A stretch of 49,322 bases of DNA, from contig CALFWR010000039.1 of assembly GCA_937928555.1 (NCBI GenBank), positions 1-49,322 on the forward strand, written 5' to 3'. Source of the DNA: an uncultured Pirellulaceae bacterium. Lineage in GTDB: Bacteria > Planctomycetota > Planctomycetia > Pirellulales > Pirellulaceae. The notes under the pieces were generated by a model. The model saw nothing but the letters and a program-made list of their open reading frames with translations. It had not been told where the DNA came from and did not search any database. A program made the position numbers and the translations under genes. This document shows, one piece after another, positions 8,605 to 16,668 of this stretch. Every line of letters begins with the position of its first letter. The first letter of the stretch is position 1.

Positions 8605-9750
8605 CTACCGCCATTGCTCATGACAATTATCGCAAGACTGTGTGATTTGATTGGCGAACCGGCTGGCCGAATCAAAGTCATCATTTTGGACCGCTGTGAC
8701 GGTATTCAGGGCGGCCTCTTTCATTGCTTTGGAGAACTCGAGGTAGCCGTCATCGTCGGCGTCGTCCATTCCTTCGCGCGAGATAGCTTCGGCGATGGCA
8801 GCGATCCACTGGGCTTCGCGGGCGATGTCATTTCGTTTTTTGGTAAACGTTTTTTTGTCAGCGGTCCACTCTTTGAGATCATCGTCCGCGTTCTCTAGGC
8901 GAATCATGGTTTCGGTACGACCGATGACATCTGCCCACTCCAACGCGTCGTCCGGTTTTTCACTTTCCGGAAACGAACCGCCGCGAACGAGGTCTTCGAG
9001 GTCAAACTTTCTGGATTTGCAGTAGTTGAACGCCTGATCGGAATTTGATCGCGAGTTAACCATCGCTTGTTGAAGAGCCGCCTGGGCGGCGGCGGAGCTG
9101 TCTTTCCAGCGGACCTCATCGTCGTATTCGCGGATCACGGCAAAGGAAAGCGAAAGCATCGCCATCGCCTGATGGACATCGCCAGAGTTGGTTTTGAATC
9201 GAACCGGCGTGGTGACGGATTTCGCCAAATCCTGACTGAGTGATTTGATTTCGTCCTCAAGTGCATCGCGGCCGATTAGCGAGGACCAGCGAAAGCCACT
9301 GTCGACGCCGCCGGCTTGCGATGTGCTGCCCTTGCTGGCGGCGACGGTTGGCGATTGTTGTTGGGCCGTCGTCGGGCGGGCGCCGACAAGCCCTTGCCTG
9401 GCGACGTCGTCAAACCAAACATCGCTGGGTTGGTTGTCGAATTTGGGACGGGCCACCCGTTTGACTTTGCGAATACGCTTGAGCGATTTGGCGGCTAGGG
9501 CTTTTTCGGTGGCCGCTGGTTTGACGTCGACCGTGGGTTTGACATCGGTCGTGGGCTTGGCGTTGGTCGCGGGCTTGATATCGGTCGCGGGCTTGGCGTT
9601 GGTCGACGGCGTTTTTTCTTGGCTGAAACAGTGGCTTGCGAAAACGCCCAAAACCAATGCGCCCAAAACCAATGCAATCGAAACCAACACGATGTGAGGC
9701 CATGGGGGCCAAGGCAGGATGCGGAACCGGATTTGGGGGGTGTCGATCAT
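8605..9750 (-). CDS. Membrane-anchored protein with C-terminal CxxCH (class II cytochrome c-like)
   Basis: A 381-residue protein. One membrane segment near the N-terminus (HIVLVSIALVLGALVLGVFA) is followed by a Pro/Lys/Thr/Asp repeat linker (units such as NAKPTTDVKPT). A helical domain then ends in SCDNCHEQWR. A haem-binding CxxCH at the very C-terminus of a four-helix domain is the hallmark of cytochrome c'/c556 (class II). The linker would place the haem domain in the periplasm. Start taken at ATG 9750; an ATG 42 bases upstream would add a non-membrane leader. It heads a three-gene unit. A role in electron transfer or gas sensing is only inferred from the fold. Confidence 0.75.
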   Translation of the reverse strand: MIDTPQIRFRILPWPPWPHIVLVSIALVLGALVLGVFASHCFSQEKTPSTNAKPATDIKPATNAKPTTDVKPTVDVKPAATEKALAAKSLKRIRKVKRVARPKFDNQPSDVWFDDVARQGLVGARPTTAQQQSPTVAASKGSTSQAGGVDSGFRWSSLIGRDALEDEIKSLSQDLAKSVTTPVRFKTNSGDVHQAMAMLSLSFAVIREYDDEVRWKDSSAAAQAALQQAMVNSRSNSDQAFNYCKSRKFDLEDLVRGGSFPESEKPDDALEWADVIGRTETMIRLENADDDLKEWTADKKTFTKKRNDIAREAQWIAAIAEAISREGMDDADDDGYLEFSKAMKEAALNTVTAVQNDDFDSASRFANQITQSCDNCHEQWR

Positions 9751-9871
9751 GCTTTCATCATAGCCCGAAAACAGCTCATACTCAAACAGCACGATGATGC
9801 GAGCCTTCGCGACAAAAGGGATTCAATTTGTTACCATGTGAACGTACGCAAATTTCTTCGGAATCGATTCA

Positions 9872-10591
9872 TTGAGCACGGAAACAAAAAAGGTCGACTA
9901 CAAGCTTCTGGGACGAGTCCACAGCTGTTTGCGGCAACTTACGGATATCGCGGATCGGATGCGACGGGGCCCCATTCGGGTTAAGGTCGCCAAAAGCAAC
10001 GAGTTGGCATTTGGGACCGCTCTTGAGGAAAAGAAAGAAGAAGTACTCAAGGCCAAAAAGGAGTCCAAAGCCAAACAGATGCAGTTGGATGAACGCGAGG
10101 CCAAACTGGTCGACTTGCAGAATAAACTCAACGCCGCTGAGTCCAACAAGGAGTTTCAGCTGATCAAGGATCGCATCGCCGCTGACGAGCAAGCCAACAG
10201 TGTGCAGTCTGACGAGATTCTTGAGGGGCTTGAAAAACTTGACGTGCTCGAATCTGAACTCGCTGCCGCGAAGGAGAATCTGCAAAAATCCCAGGCTGAA
10301 ACCAAAGCGGTTGAAGAAAAAGTTCAAACCGAACTGGCAGACCTTAAAAACTTGCAGGCTCAGGTTCAGGAGCAGTTGACCGAAGCCGAAAAGAAGCTGC
10401 ATGGGGACCTTGCCGGACCGTACCGTCACAGCGTCAAAACCAAAGGCGAAGACACGCTTGCTTCGACTGATGGTTCGACATGCGGCAACTGCCATCAAAC
10501 GATCCGACCGCAAAAGGCCAGTGAGTTGCGACAGTTCAAGCCTGTGGTGTGCGAAGGTTGCGGTGCGATTCTTTATCGGAATCAGGATTGA
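9872..10591 (+). CDS. C4 zinc-ribbon protein with long coiled coil
   Basis: A 239-residue protein with a central coiled coil (about residues 50-175, rich in Lys/Glu/Ala/Gln) and a C-terminal zinc ribbon with two CxxC pairs (CGNCHQTIRP and, about 30 residues later, CEGCG). This matches the architecture of the zf-RING_7/CT398-type family, whose members are implicated in secretion or nucleic-acid handling. The start is TTG at 9872, chosen because no ATG or GTG covers the conserved N-terminus. Its TGA overlaps the selB start (TGATG), so the pair are translationally coupled. A link to selenoprotein synthesis is suggested only by this coupling. Confidence 0.7.
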   Translation: MSTETKKVDYKLLGRVHSCLRQLTDIADRMRRGPIRVKVAKSNELAFGTALEEKKEEVLKAKKESKAKQMQLDEREAKLVDLQNKLNAAESNKEFQLIKDRIAADEQANSVQSDEILEGLEKLDVLESELAAAKENLQKSQAETKAVEEKVQTELADLKNLQAQVQEQLTEAEKKLHGDLAGPYRHSVKTKGEDTLASTDGSTCGNCHQTIRPQKASELRQFKPVVCEGCGAILYRNQD

Positions 10592-12531
10592 TGGATTCGG
10601 ATTCCGAACTGACGGATTTAATTCTTGGCACCGCGGGCCACATTGATCACGGTAAGACTTCGTTGATCGGAGCTCTGACCGGGACCAACACCGATCGTCT
10701 GCCCGAAGAAAAGAAGCGTGGTATCACGATCGAGTTGGGCTATGCGTTTCTGTCGATTGATCGCTTTCGTATCGGCGTCGTGGATGTGCCCGGCCACGAA
10801 AAGTTCGTTCGTCAGATGCTTGCCGGTGCGACGGGCATGGACATGGTCATGTTGGTGATCGCGGGTGACGATTCGGTCAAACAGCAAACGCTCGAGCACT
10901 TGGATATCTTGCGGATGCTCGATTTGAAGTTCGGTATCATCGCGTTGACCAAATGCGACCTTGTCGATGAAGACTGGCTGGACCTAGTTGAAGACGAAAT
11001 CCGTCAGACGGTCGGCGATACGTTCCTGAAAGACGCGCCGATCATCCGCACCAGTTCCAAATCCGGGATGGGAATCGAAGAGCTTCGCGCCGCCCTTGCT
11101 GCGGGAGCCGAAAAGGTCGCGGCATCGAACATCGCCAATCGCCAGAGCGCTCCTTTTCGGATGGCGATCGACCGGGCGTTCACCATCGAAGGCCACGGCA
11201 CCGTCGTCACCGGAAGCGTTAGCAGTGGCACGCTGAACGTTGGTGATTCGGTAGAAGTTCAGCCGGGGCGGATGGAAGTCCGCGTGCGTGGGATTCAAAA
11301 CCACGACAGCTCCAGCGAGCAGGCGTCGCGCGGCCAAAGAGCGGCGATTAACCTTGCCGGGGTCAAGCTAGATGATATCGATCGCGGTCATGAACTGGCT
11401 GCCGAGGGCCATCTGGTTCCGTCGCGGCGACTGACGGTGAAATTGAGTTTGCTTTCTTCGATCAAGCGTCCGCTGCGAGACAGAGCCCGGGTCAGGTTTC
11501 ATGTCGGCACTGCGGAATTGATGGGCAACGTCAGATTGCTTGGGTGTGAACAGGTTGAGCCCGGCGAATCCTGCTACGCCCAAATCTGGCTTTCCCAGGA
11601 CGCAGTCACCGTTTGGAATCAGCCGTATGTGATCCGCCTGCAATCGCCGGTGATCACCATCGGCGGTGGAAAGATTTTGCACCCGGAAGCTCTGGCACTG
11701 AAAAAGCCCACCGAAACGGACCTCAGGCACGTTGCCAATTTGACCAGTGACGATCCGCAAGCTCGAGCCGCGTCAGCGGTTTATCTTGCCGACGATCCGG
11801 GCTTCAAACCAAGCAAATGGCCGCGCACTGCGGGAGTGGCAGCGGACATCAGCATGTGGAACGCACTGATTGAGTCGGGAGAGCTGATTGAAACATCGAT
11901 TTCGCAAACTCGCAGCGTCTGCATGCATCGCGATCGATTCGAGGACCTTGGTGGGTTGGTCGTGAAAGTTCTCCAGCGGCTTCACGAGGCTAACCCGCTG
12001 CGATTCAATCACCCGCGTAATCTGGTCGAAAACGAGTTTGCGTGGTTGGAACAAAAAGAGCTGCTCGATGCCGTGATCGAGCATCTGAAGAAGCAAAAGA
12101 AAGTCATCGCGAATGTGAATTCGGTGCAACTTGATGGCTTTGGCCCCAAGCTCTCCAAGGGCCAAAAGGCGTTGTTGGAAGAATTGTTGCAGAAGCTTCA
12201 TGCTGCCCAAATGAAGCCTCCGACAGTCAAGGAATTGCAGGACGGTGCGACAAAGAACAAAGATTCGGTCGGTGAATTGCTCGCCATGGCAACGGAAAAT
12301 GGCGATTTGGTGGCGGTAAACAGCGAGTATTATTTTCACGCTCAACGAATTGAAGAAGCGAGGGCGAAACTCGGTGAAGCCATCAAGTCGTCTGGCGGTT
12401 TGTCGATGAGTGACATTCGTCAATTGCTCGATACGACGCGTAAATGGTGTGTGCCCGTCTGCGAGTACCTTGATGAGACCGGATTCACCCGGCGCGAAGG
12501 CGACCTTCGTGTGTTGGCAGAGACAAAGTAG
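10591..12531 (+). CDS. selB: Selenocysteine-specific elongation factor SelB
   Basis: A 646-residue GTPase that delivers selenocysteyl-tRNA to the ribosome at UGA codons followed by a SECIS hairpin. G1 GHIDHGKT is at residues 16-23, switch motif RGITIE at 43-48, G3 DVPGHE at 65-70, and G4 TKCD at 120-123. Domain II follows, and the C-terminal third is winged-helix in character, ending YLDETGFTRREGDLRVL like known SelB proteins. Length fits (E. coli about 614). The ATG at 10591 shares bases with the stop of the zinc-ribbon gene; an earlier in-frame start would only add a leader with no similarity. selA, selD and the tRNA-Sec gene are not in the window. Confidence 0.93.
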   Translation: MDSDSELTDLILGTAGHIDHGKTSLIGALTGTNTDRLPEEKKRGITIELGYAFLSIDRFRIGVVDVPGHEKFVRQMLAGATGMDMVMLVIAGDDSVKQQTLEHLDILRMLDLKFGIIALTKCDLVDEDWLDLVEDEIRQTVGDTFLKDAPIIRTSSKSGMGIEELRAALAAGAEKVAASNIANRQSAPFRMAIDRAFTIEGHGTVVTGSVSSGTLNVGDSVEVQPGRMEVRVRGIQNHDSSSEQASRGQRAAINLAGVKLDDIDRGHELAAEGHLVPSRRLTVKLSLLSSIKRPLRDRARVRFHVGTAELMGNVRLLGCEQVEPGESCYAQIWLSQDAVTVWNQPYVIRLQSPVITIGGGKILHPEALALKKPTETDLRHVANLTSDDPQARAASAVYLADDPGFKPSKWPRTAGVAADISMWNALIESGELIETSISQTRSVCMHRDRFEDLGGLVVKVLQRLHEANPLRFNHPRNLVENEFAWLEQKELLDAVIEHLKKQKKVIANVNSVQLDGFGPKLSKGQKALLEELLQKLHAAQMKPPTVKELQDGATKNKDSVGELLAMATENGDLVAVNSEYYFHAQRIEEARAKLGEAIKSSGGLSMSDIRQLLDTTRKWCVPVCEYLDETGFTRREGDLRVLAETK

Positions 12532-12533
12532 CA

Positions 12534-12550
12534 GGCACACACCGTGTGCC
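12534..12550. repeat. REP-like palindrome GGCACAC-N3-GTGTGCC
   Basis: A 7-bp perfect inverted repeat with a 3-base loop, preceded by AGTAGCA. It lies three bases after the selB stop. The same unit recurs at 23818-23900 and 24020-24036. It could stabilise the 3' end of selB mRNA, but no T-run follows. Confidence 0.75.
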
Positions 12551-12669
12551 GCCGAGCGAATTGACCTTCCGTCGTTGGTGCCCGTAAACGGTCCTCCTCG
12601 AAGCGTCGTTCACATTGGAGCACCTCCGGGCAAGCCGCCAAAATTCAACTTTTTGCTCTTGCATCCAAC

Positions 12670-12754
12670 CGTCCTTCATTCAGTCGTCCTTCATTCAGTC
12701 GTCCTTGATTCAACCGTCCTTGATTCAACCGTCCTTGATTCAGTCGTCCTTGAT
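12670..12754. repeat. Tandem 15-bp repeat between selB and the FAD oxidoreductase gene
   Basis: Nearly six copies of a 15-bp unit, CGTCCTTSATTCARY, in direct tandem array. Units differ by one or two bases (CATTCAGT, GATTCAAC). It lies in the noncoding gap, about 40 bases upstream of the FAD oxidoreductase gene. Confidence 0.85.
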
Positions 12755-12792
12755 CTCATTCCAACGGCACACTGAGCGTGCCTGCTGCTTTT

Positions 12793-14070
12793 ATGACACG
12801 CATCGCAATTATTGGATCGGGTATGGCGGGACTGTCTGCGGCCTCGATGCTGTCACGGCGCGGCATGCAAGTCGTTTTGTTTGAAAAAGCCGACAAGCCC
12901 GGACTGGCTGCCCACTCGCGGGACTTTGCCGAATTCGTGGGGGGAAGCGGGCCGCTGATCGGCGATGTCCCATCTCGCATGATCAACCAATCGCTTTGGC
13001 CTGGCGTCTGCGATATTTACGCCCAAGCTGGAGTTGCGACGGTCAAAGTTGACGCCGACCAGTCGTTTTACAACGTCGATGGCGTTTGCTTTCGCGCCCG
13101 CCTGCCCTACGTGGCAAGCGATGCCTTGGGGGCAATTGCCAGGCCCTCGCAGGCGATTATCTTCAATCAATTGAATCAGTTGCGAAAGGTTGGCATGCAG
13201 TGGCTCGCCAAGCATCCTTCCAGCGGCGAAAATTTTGAATCCTTCTTGCAGGAGCAGTTTGGTTCTCAGGGAAACGAAACATTTCTCAGGCAATTTCTGT
13301 TCCCTGCCCTCTCGGCGACGGTGTTCACCTGTCCGGTCGAATCGCTCAAACGATACCCTGCGGCGTTGGTGTTGGAGGCCCTGAAAAAGATTGCAGGCGG
13401 CAGTGCGTTGATGCGGACCAAGTTGGGATCTTCCGACGCCGCTACCAAGCTGTTGGTTGATGTCAATCGCCTGCATTTCTCAACGCCCGTCCAGCAGGTA
13501 CATCAGGAAGGCAGCAATGTGATTGTTGTTTCGTCCAGTGGGCGTGAAACGTTTGACCATGTGATCGTCGCCACGCAAGCCAACCACGTGGCGGGAATTG
13601 TGAAAGATCGTGACCGGGAGATGGAGTTGCTTGGCCGTTTTCGCTATACCGATGTTCCTGTCACGCTGCACACCGATTCGTCGTTGTTGCCGCAGCGGAA
13701 AAAGGATTGGGCAACATTCAACTTTGATTCGCAACCCAAGCAGCCTTGCTGCACCGTTTGGATGAATCGATTTCATGACCAATGGCCGGCGGGTATTGAC
13801 GTGTTTCAGACCATCTTTCAAGCCCAAGTCGATCCGGACCGTGTCATCTCCCGGACCGTTCTTCAGCGTCCCTTGGTGGACGAAAAAACCGACGAACTGT
13901 GGTCTCAATTGGACAGCCTGCACAGCGAAAAGGCTCGCCGAATTTGGTACGTGGGCTCTTACGCTGTGCCCGGGGTGCCCTTGCTCGAATCGGCTTGCCA
14001 ATCCAGTCGGGCGGCGGTAACGCGTATCATGGAATCAATCGCGCTGCCCGGATCCCGCAAGTTTTCCTGA
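12793..14070 (+). CDS. NAD(P)/FAD-dependent oxidoreductase (COG2907/amine-oxidase-like)
   Basis: A 425-residue flavoprotein. The N-terminal dinucleotide fold has GSGMAGLSAASML followed by a strand ending in an acidic residue (VVLFEKAD). Later segments DVPVTLHTDSSLLPQRKKDW and IWYVGSYAVPGVP resemble the predicted NAD/FAD-binding proteins of COG2907 and related desaturase or protoporphyrinogen-oxidase-like enzymes. The start at ATG 12793 puts the GxGxxG motif about 7 residues in; an upstream GTG at 12778 would add five residues. No clear ribosome-binding site is visible. Neighbours (selB, TadE) give no pathway context, so the substrate is unknown. Confidence 0.8.
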   Translation: MTRIAIIGSGMAGLSAASMLSRRGMQVVLFEKADKPGLAAHSRDFAEFVGGSGPLIGDVPSRMINQSLWPGVCDIYAQAGVATVKVDADQSFYNVDGVCFRARLPYVASDALGAIARPSQAIIFNQLNQLRKVGMQWLAKHPSSGENFESFLQEQFGSQGNETFLRQFLFPALSATVFTCPVESLKRYPAALVLEALKKIAGGSALMRTKLGSSDAATKLLVDVNRLHFSTPVQQVHQEGSNVIVVSSSGRETFDHVIVATQANHVAGIVKDRDREMELLGRFRYTDVPVTLHTDSSLLPQRKKDWATFNFDSQPKQPCCTVWMNRFHDQWPAGIDVFQTIFQAQVDPDRVISRTVLQRPLVDEKTDELWSQLDSLHSEKARRIWYVGSYAVPGVPLLESACQSSRAAVTRIMESIALPGSRKFS

Positions 14071-14098
14071 GCGATATCGTTTTTCGTGTCTTTTTCAG

Positions 14099-14285
14099 CC
14101 CGGATTATTGACGAGGCGTGGGCGTGGCTTTTCGCTCAGTCAATGAACACCGTATCAGTCCGAAAAAAGTCCTGTTTTGGAACTCTATCAGCGAGGTGAA
14201 CCGAATTTCCGGAGGCAATCTAGCTTTCGGGTACGCATAGCGAGATTTAACCGCAATCAACCGCCGTCGTCGTGAATGATTCCGG
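14099..14285 (-). mobile_element. MITE-like element, second (type II) core, inverted
   Basis: The ends match the family (CCCGGATTATTGACGAGG and CGTCGTCGTGAATGATTCCGG), but the interior does not match the type I core. Its reverse complement aligns with the interior of the disrupted element at 32485-32863, for example GTTCACCTCG and AAAGCTRGATTG at equivalent positions. A perfect 5-bp target duplication TTCAG flanks it (14094-14098 and 14286-14290). No coding capacity is seen. The remaining gap to 14488 shows nothing I can support beyond a TTGACA-like hexamer near 14440. Confidence 0.85.
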
Positions 14286-14488
14286 TTCAGAGCTGTGTTC
14301 TGTCGGCTTTTTCACACCGGAGAAATTCGAACACCATTATTTGGCGCATTATCGCTACAAGCGGACTTGGGCTCGTGGAAAGCACTTTAACCCATTTTTG
14401 ATGATCACCACCCAAGCGATCTGCGACCTAACTTTCGGTTGACAGAAATCTCCGATCTTCAATTTCCCGGCTTTCGCTGGTCCTACCG

Positions 14489-14929
14489 ATGCGAACTAAC
14501 AAGAAAACTACTCGAAATGGCGCTGCCTCTGTCGAATTTGCACTTGTGGCACCTTTGCTACTGGTATTGGTATTCGGAATGTTCGAAGCCAGCCGATTCC
14601 TGATGGGGCTTCACGCCGCGACTGGTGCCGCACGCGAGGCGGTCAGAATCATGGCGGTCGCAGGTGAACAGTCCACCGCTGAATCGGTGGCGGTTGACTA
14701 TCTGCGACGAAGCTCTTTCGATGTCGGTGAAGTGAATTTCGATTTTGTAACTTCAGAATCGTCGATCCCAGGCTATCAGAACATCGAATGCACTGTCGAA
14801 GTTGACTATGCCGATGTGAGCCTGATCGGAGATCCATTCAATATCGGAGCTTCCCATGTGCGTGGCTATTCGGCGATGCTTGCCGTCGAGGCGGAGTCTG
14901 AGTCTGAGTCTGAGTCTGAGTCTGACTGA
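14489..14929 (+). CDS. TadE-like pseudopilin/secreted membrane protein
   Basis: A 146-residue protein with the TadE signature at its N-terminus: a short basic leader, then GAASVEFALVAPLLLVLVFG (residues 11-30), in which Glu follows the hydrophobic boundary as in Flp/Tad prepilins. TadE proteins are minor pilin-like components of tight-adherence (Flp) secretion systems. The C-terminus is an acidic tail made by five in-frame GAGTCT units (14894-14923), giving alternating Glu-Ser. It is followed by a TadG-like gene about 100 bases downstream; the machinery genes (tadA, B, C, Z, cpaF) are not in the window. Confidence 0.85.
   Translation: MRTNKKTTRNGAASVEFALVAPLLLVLVFGMFEASRFLMGLHAATGAAREAVRIMAVAGEQSTAESVAVDYLRRSSFDVGEVNFDFVTSESSIPGYQNIECTVEVDYADVSLIGDPFNIGASHVRGYSAMLAVEAESESESESESD
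14894..14923. repeat. Hexanucleotide microsatellite (GAGTCT)5 within tadE-like gene
   Basis: Five exact copies of GAGTCT encode alternating Glu-Ser at the C-terminus. Because the unit is six bases, slippage would change tail length without shifting frame. Confidence 0.9.
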
Positions 14930-15030
14930 GCCCAAGCAAGTTGCTGTGCAACAGTAGTATGGCACGAGGCATAAATTATCGATCACCAACCCGACTGGAC
15001 CCAACAGTCAAAACATCCAGGAGTCCCATC

Positions 15031-15603
15031 ATGATTGCCGTCAAGTCGTTGTCATTAGCAGATGGCGTCCAACCATTGGAACCCGGCGGAAGCTTGTGCA
15101 TCAGAACGCGACGAACCGGAGTCGTTGCGCCTTTGGTTGCCTTCGTTCTGCCATTACTTTTTGTGTTTATTACGTTGGCAGTCGACTACGGCACGATATC
15201 TGTTGCGAAACAGCAATTGCAGAATGCTGCCGACGCCGCCGCAGAGGCATCGGTAAATGCTTATTTCGAAGACAGAGAGTTGGGCGACCAGGCAGCTCAA
15301 GAAGTTATCACGAACAATATTCTGCTGGGCGACACAATCGATTTCGATATTCGCAGAAGTGTTGACTACGGGACTTGGGACGCGAACACACGGCAGTTCT
15401 CTCCGTTGGAAAGAACCGGGCAACCCAATGCCAGTGATGACTATTCGGGAAGCTCGATTCCAATTGGTGCTACGGCAGTCCGGGTCACTCTCGCACGCAC
15501 TCCAGAAAACGGAAATGGATTGAATCTTTTCTTTGCACCGATATTCGGAACCGATCACGCAACTGTGGTTGCCCAGGGAATCGCGAGTGTTTCCCCGACT
15601 TGA
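15031..15603 (+). CDS. TadG-like protein, N-terminal part (interrupted by in-frame TGA)
   Basis: 190 codons encoding a Tad/TadG-like protein: an N-terminal basic stretch RTRRTGVV, a membrane segment APLVAFVLPLLFVFITLAVDYG, and KQQLQNAADAAAEAS, the classic TadG/TadE-like 'LQNAADAAALA' motif. ATG 15031 is preceded by AGGAG at 7-base spacing, which decides the start over an upstream ATG at 14941. The frame stops at TGA 15601-15603, but the same frame continues open for another 251 codons with sense-like sequence. The product is therefore probably one TadG-like protein of about 441 residues, interrupted in this genome or assembly. Confidence 0.75.
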   Translation: MIAVKSLSLADGVQPLEPGGSLCIRTRRTGVVAPLVAFVLPLLFVFITLAVDYGTISVAKQQLQNAADAAAEASVNAYFEDRELGDQAAQEVITNNILLGDTIDFDIRRSVDYGTWDANTRQFSPLERTGQPNASDDYSGSSIPIGATAVRVTLARTPENGNGLNLFFAPIFGTDHATVVAQGIASVSPT

Positions 15604-15633
15604 GTTGGTTTTATCGGAATCGAGTCAGTTGAC

Positions 15634-16356
15634 TTGCAAAACAATGCGACCACCGACAGTTACGATAGCGAGATAGCGCCTTACGGCCCAGCCAATCAGG
15701 CCCGAAACGGCGGAGTCTGCAGTGCCGGCCCGGTCACTCTCGCTTCGGGTGCTGATGTCCTTGGCAACGTGCAAGGTACCAGCGTCAGCCAATTCCAGGG
15801 AGGCGGGACATCGATCGCCGGTTCTGTTCTCGAAGTTCCCATCCCGGACGTCTTCGAGCCTGTGGATTTTTCGTCCGTCGGTTCAAACAATAATCTCGAT
15901 ATCGAACGCGGTCCCGTCTGGGCGCCGCCATTCTACAATTCATCGACAAGGGATTTGGTCGTTAACAATGGACGTAACCTGACGCTGCAGTCTGGCACCT
16001 ACCATTTTCGAAACATGTTTCTTGCGGGGGGATCGACTCTCACGATTGACGGCGATGTCGAGATTTTCATCGAACAGGAAATGCGATTTGACAACGGGAC
16101 CGTGGCCAATTTGGACCAACGACCTGAAAACTTCAGGTTGAACGTGGGAGCGGGCCCGGTCAATGTGCAAGGTGGACACAACCTGCACGCGGTCATCTAC
16201 GCCCCTGAGGCCACCGTTGAAGTCGCCAACGGAACAGGATTTTTCGGTTCCATCGTTGGCCGGACGTTGACTTTCGCTGGCGGTGGCGGATTGCATTTCG
16301 ATGAATCACTCATCGAGGACAATCGGGAACCCGGGCCTTCCAAGCTGGTTTTCTAA
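15634..16356 (+). CDS. TadG-like protein, C-terminal part (same frame after TGA)
   Basis: 240 codons from a possible TTG start at 15634; the frame is open from 15604, directly after the TGA of the TadG-like gene. The residues just before the TTG (VGFIGIESVD) read as ordinary protein and lead into LQNNATTDSYDS, a segment I associate with the extracellular part of planctomycete TadG-like proteins. The later HLHAVIYAPEATVEV-type beta-rich region (near 16175-16220) also fits an extracellular repeat domain. It has no signal peptide of its own, so it makes little sense as a separate secreted protein. A rho-independent terminator follows. Annotated as a separate frame only because of the TGA. Confidence 0.65.
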   Translation: MQNNATTDSYDSEIAPYGPANQARNGGVCSAGPVTLASGADVLGNVQGTSVSQFQGGGTSIAGSVLEVPIPDVFEPVDFSSVGSNNNLDIERGPVWAPPFYNSSTRDLVVNNGRNLTLQSGTYHFRNMFLAGGSTLTIDGDVEIFIEQEMRFDNGTVANLDQRPENFRLNVGAGPVNVQGGHNLHAVIYAPEATVEVANGTGFFGSIVGRTLTFAGGGGLHFDESLIEDNREPGPSKLVF

Positions 16357-16372
16357 CCAAAAGCCACTAATA

Positions 16373-16415
16373 GGGCGGGCGGAAGATCGGCAATCGATCC
16401 CGCTCGCTTTTTTTT
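16373..16415 (+). terminator. Rho-independent terminator of the tadE/tadG unit
   Basis: A GC-rich stem (GGGCGGGCGGA pairing, with one G-T pair or bulge, to TCCCGCTCGC), an AT-containing loop, and then eight T. It lies 16 bases after the stop of the TadG-like frame on the plus strand. Confidence 0.8.
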
Positions 16416-16439
16416 GGCAGCCGTCCAGGTTTGCTTTGC

Positions 16440-16499
16440 GTGAACATCACTTGGGTCATTGCCGCCGACAATGAATGTAGTGGGATTCGCCAGAATTCC
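16440..16499 (+). repeat. Dispersed repeat containing TGAATGTAGTGGGATTCGC
   Basis: The segment from GTGAACATCA through the 19-bp unit TGAATGTAGTGGGATTCGC to CAGAATTCC closely resembles the sequence at 36689-36805 after the sulfatase gene, where the 19-bp unit is tandemly repeated. A shorter match (GTAGCAGGATTCGCCAGAATTC) is at 27489-27512. It is noncoding and the function is unknown. Confidence 0.75.
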
Positions 16500-16515
16500 T
16501 TTTGTATTCCATCAG

Positions 16516-16555
16516 CCCGGATTATTCACGAGGCGTGGGCGTCAGAATCAGTTGG
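16516..16555 (-). mobile_element. Solo end of the MITE-like element
   Basis: About 36 bases match the right end of the element (CCCGGATTATTCACGAGG and GGGCGTCAGAATCAGT) and then the sequence diverges. No partner end is found within 700 bases, so this is a truncated copy. Confidence 0.8.
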
Positions 16556-16668
16556 GGAAGGATCTTTTTCTTTTCTGGGCAAAGAGTCGCCGTTGAACGG
16601 ATTGACGCTTGCCATGGTATACTTGCCCACGGCCTCAACGGTTGAAGGTTGAAGAACAGGGAACTGCC

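Noticed and set aside
15601-15660. A SECIS element for selenocysteine after the TGA of the TadG-like gene
   Set aside because: The only nearby inverted repeat is AGTCA-GT-TGACT, with a loop too small and without the apical guanines of a bacterial SECIS.
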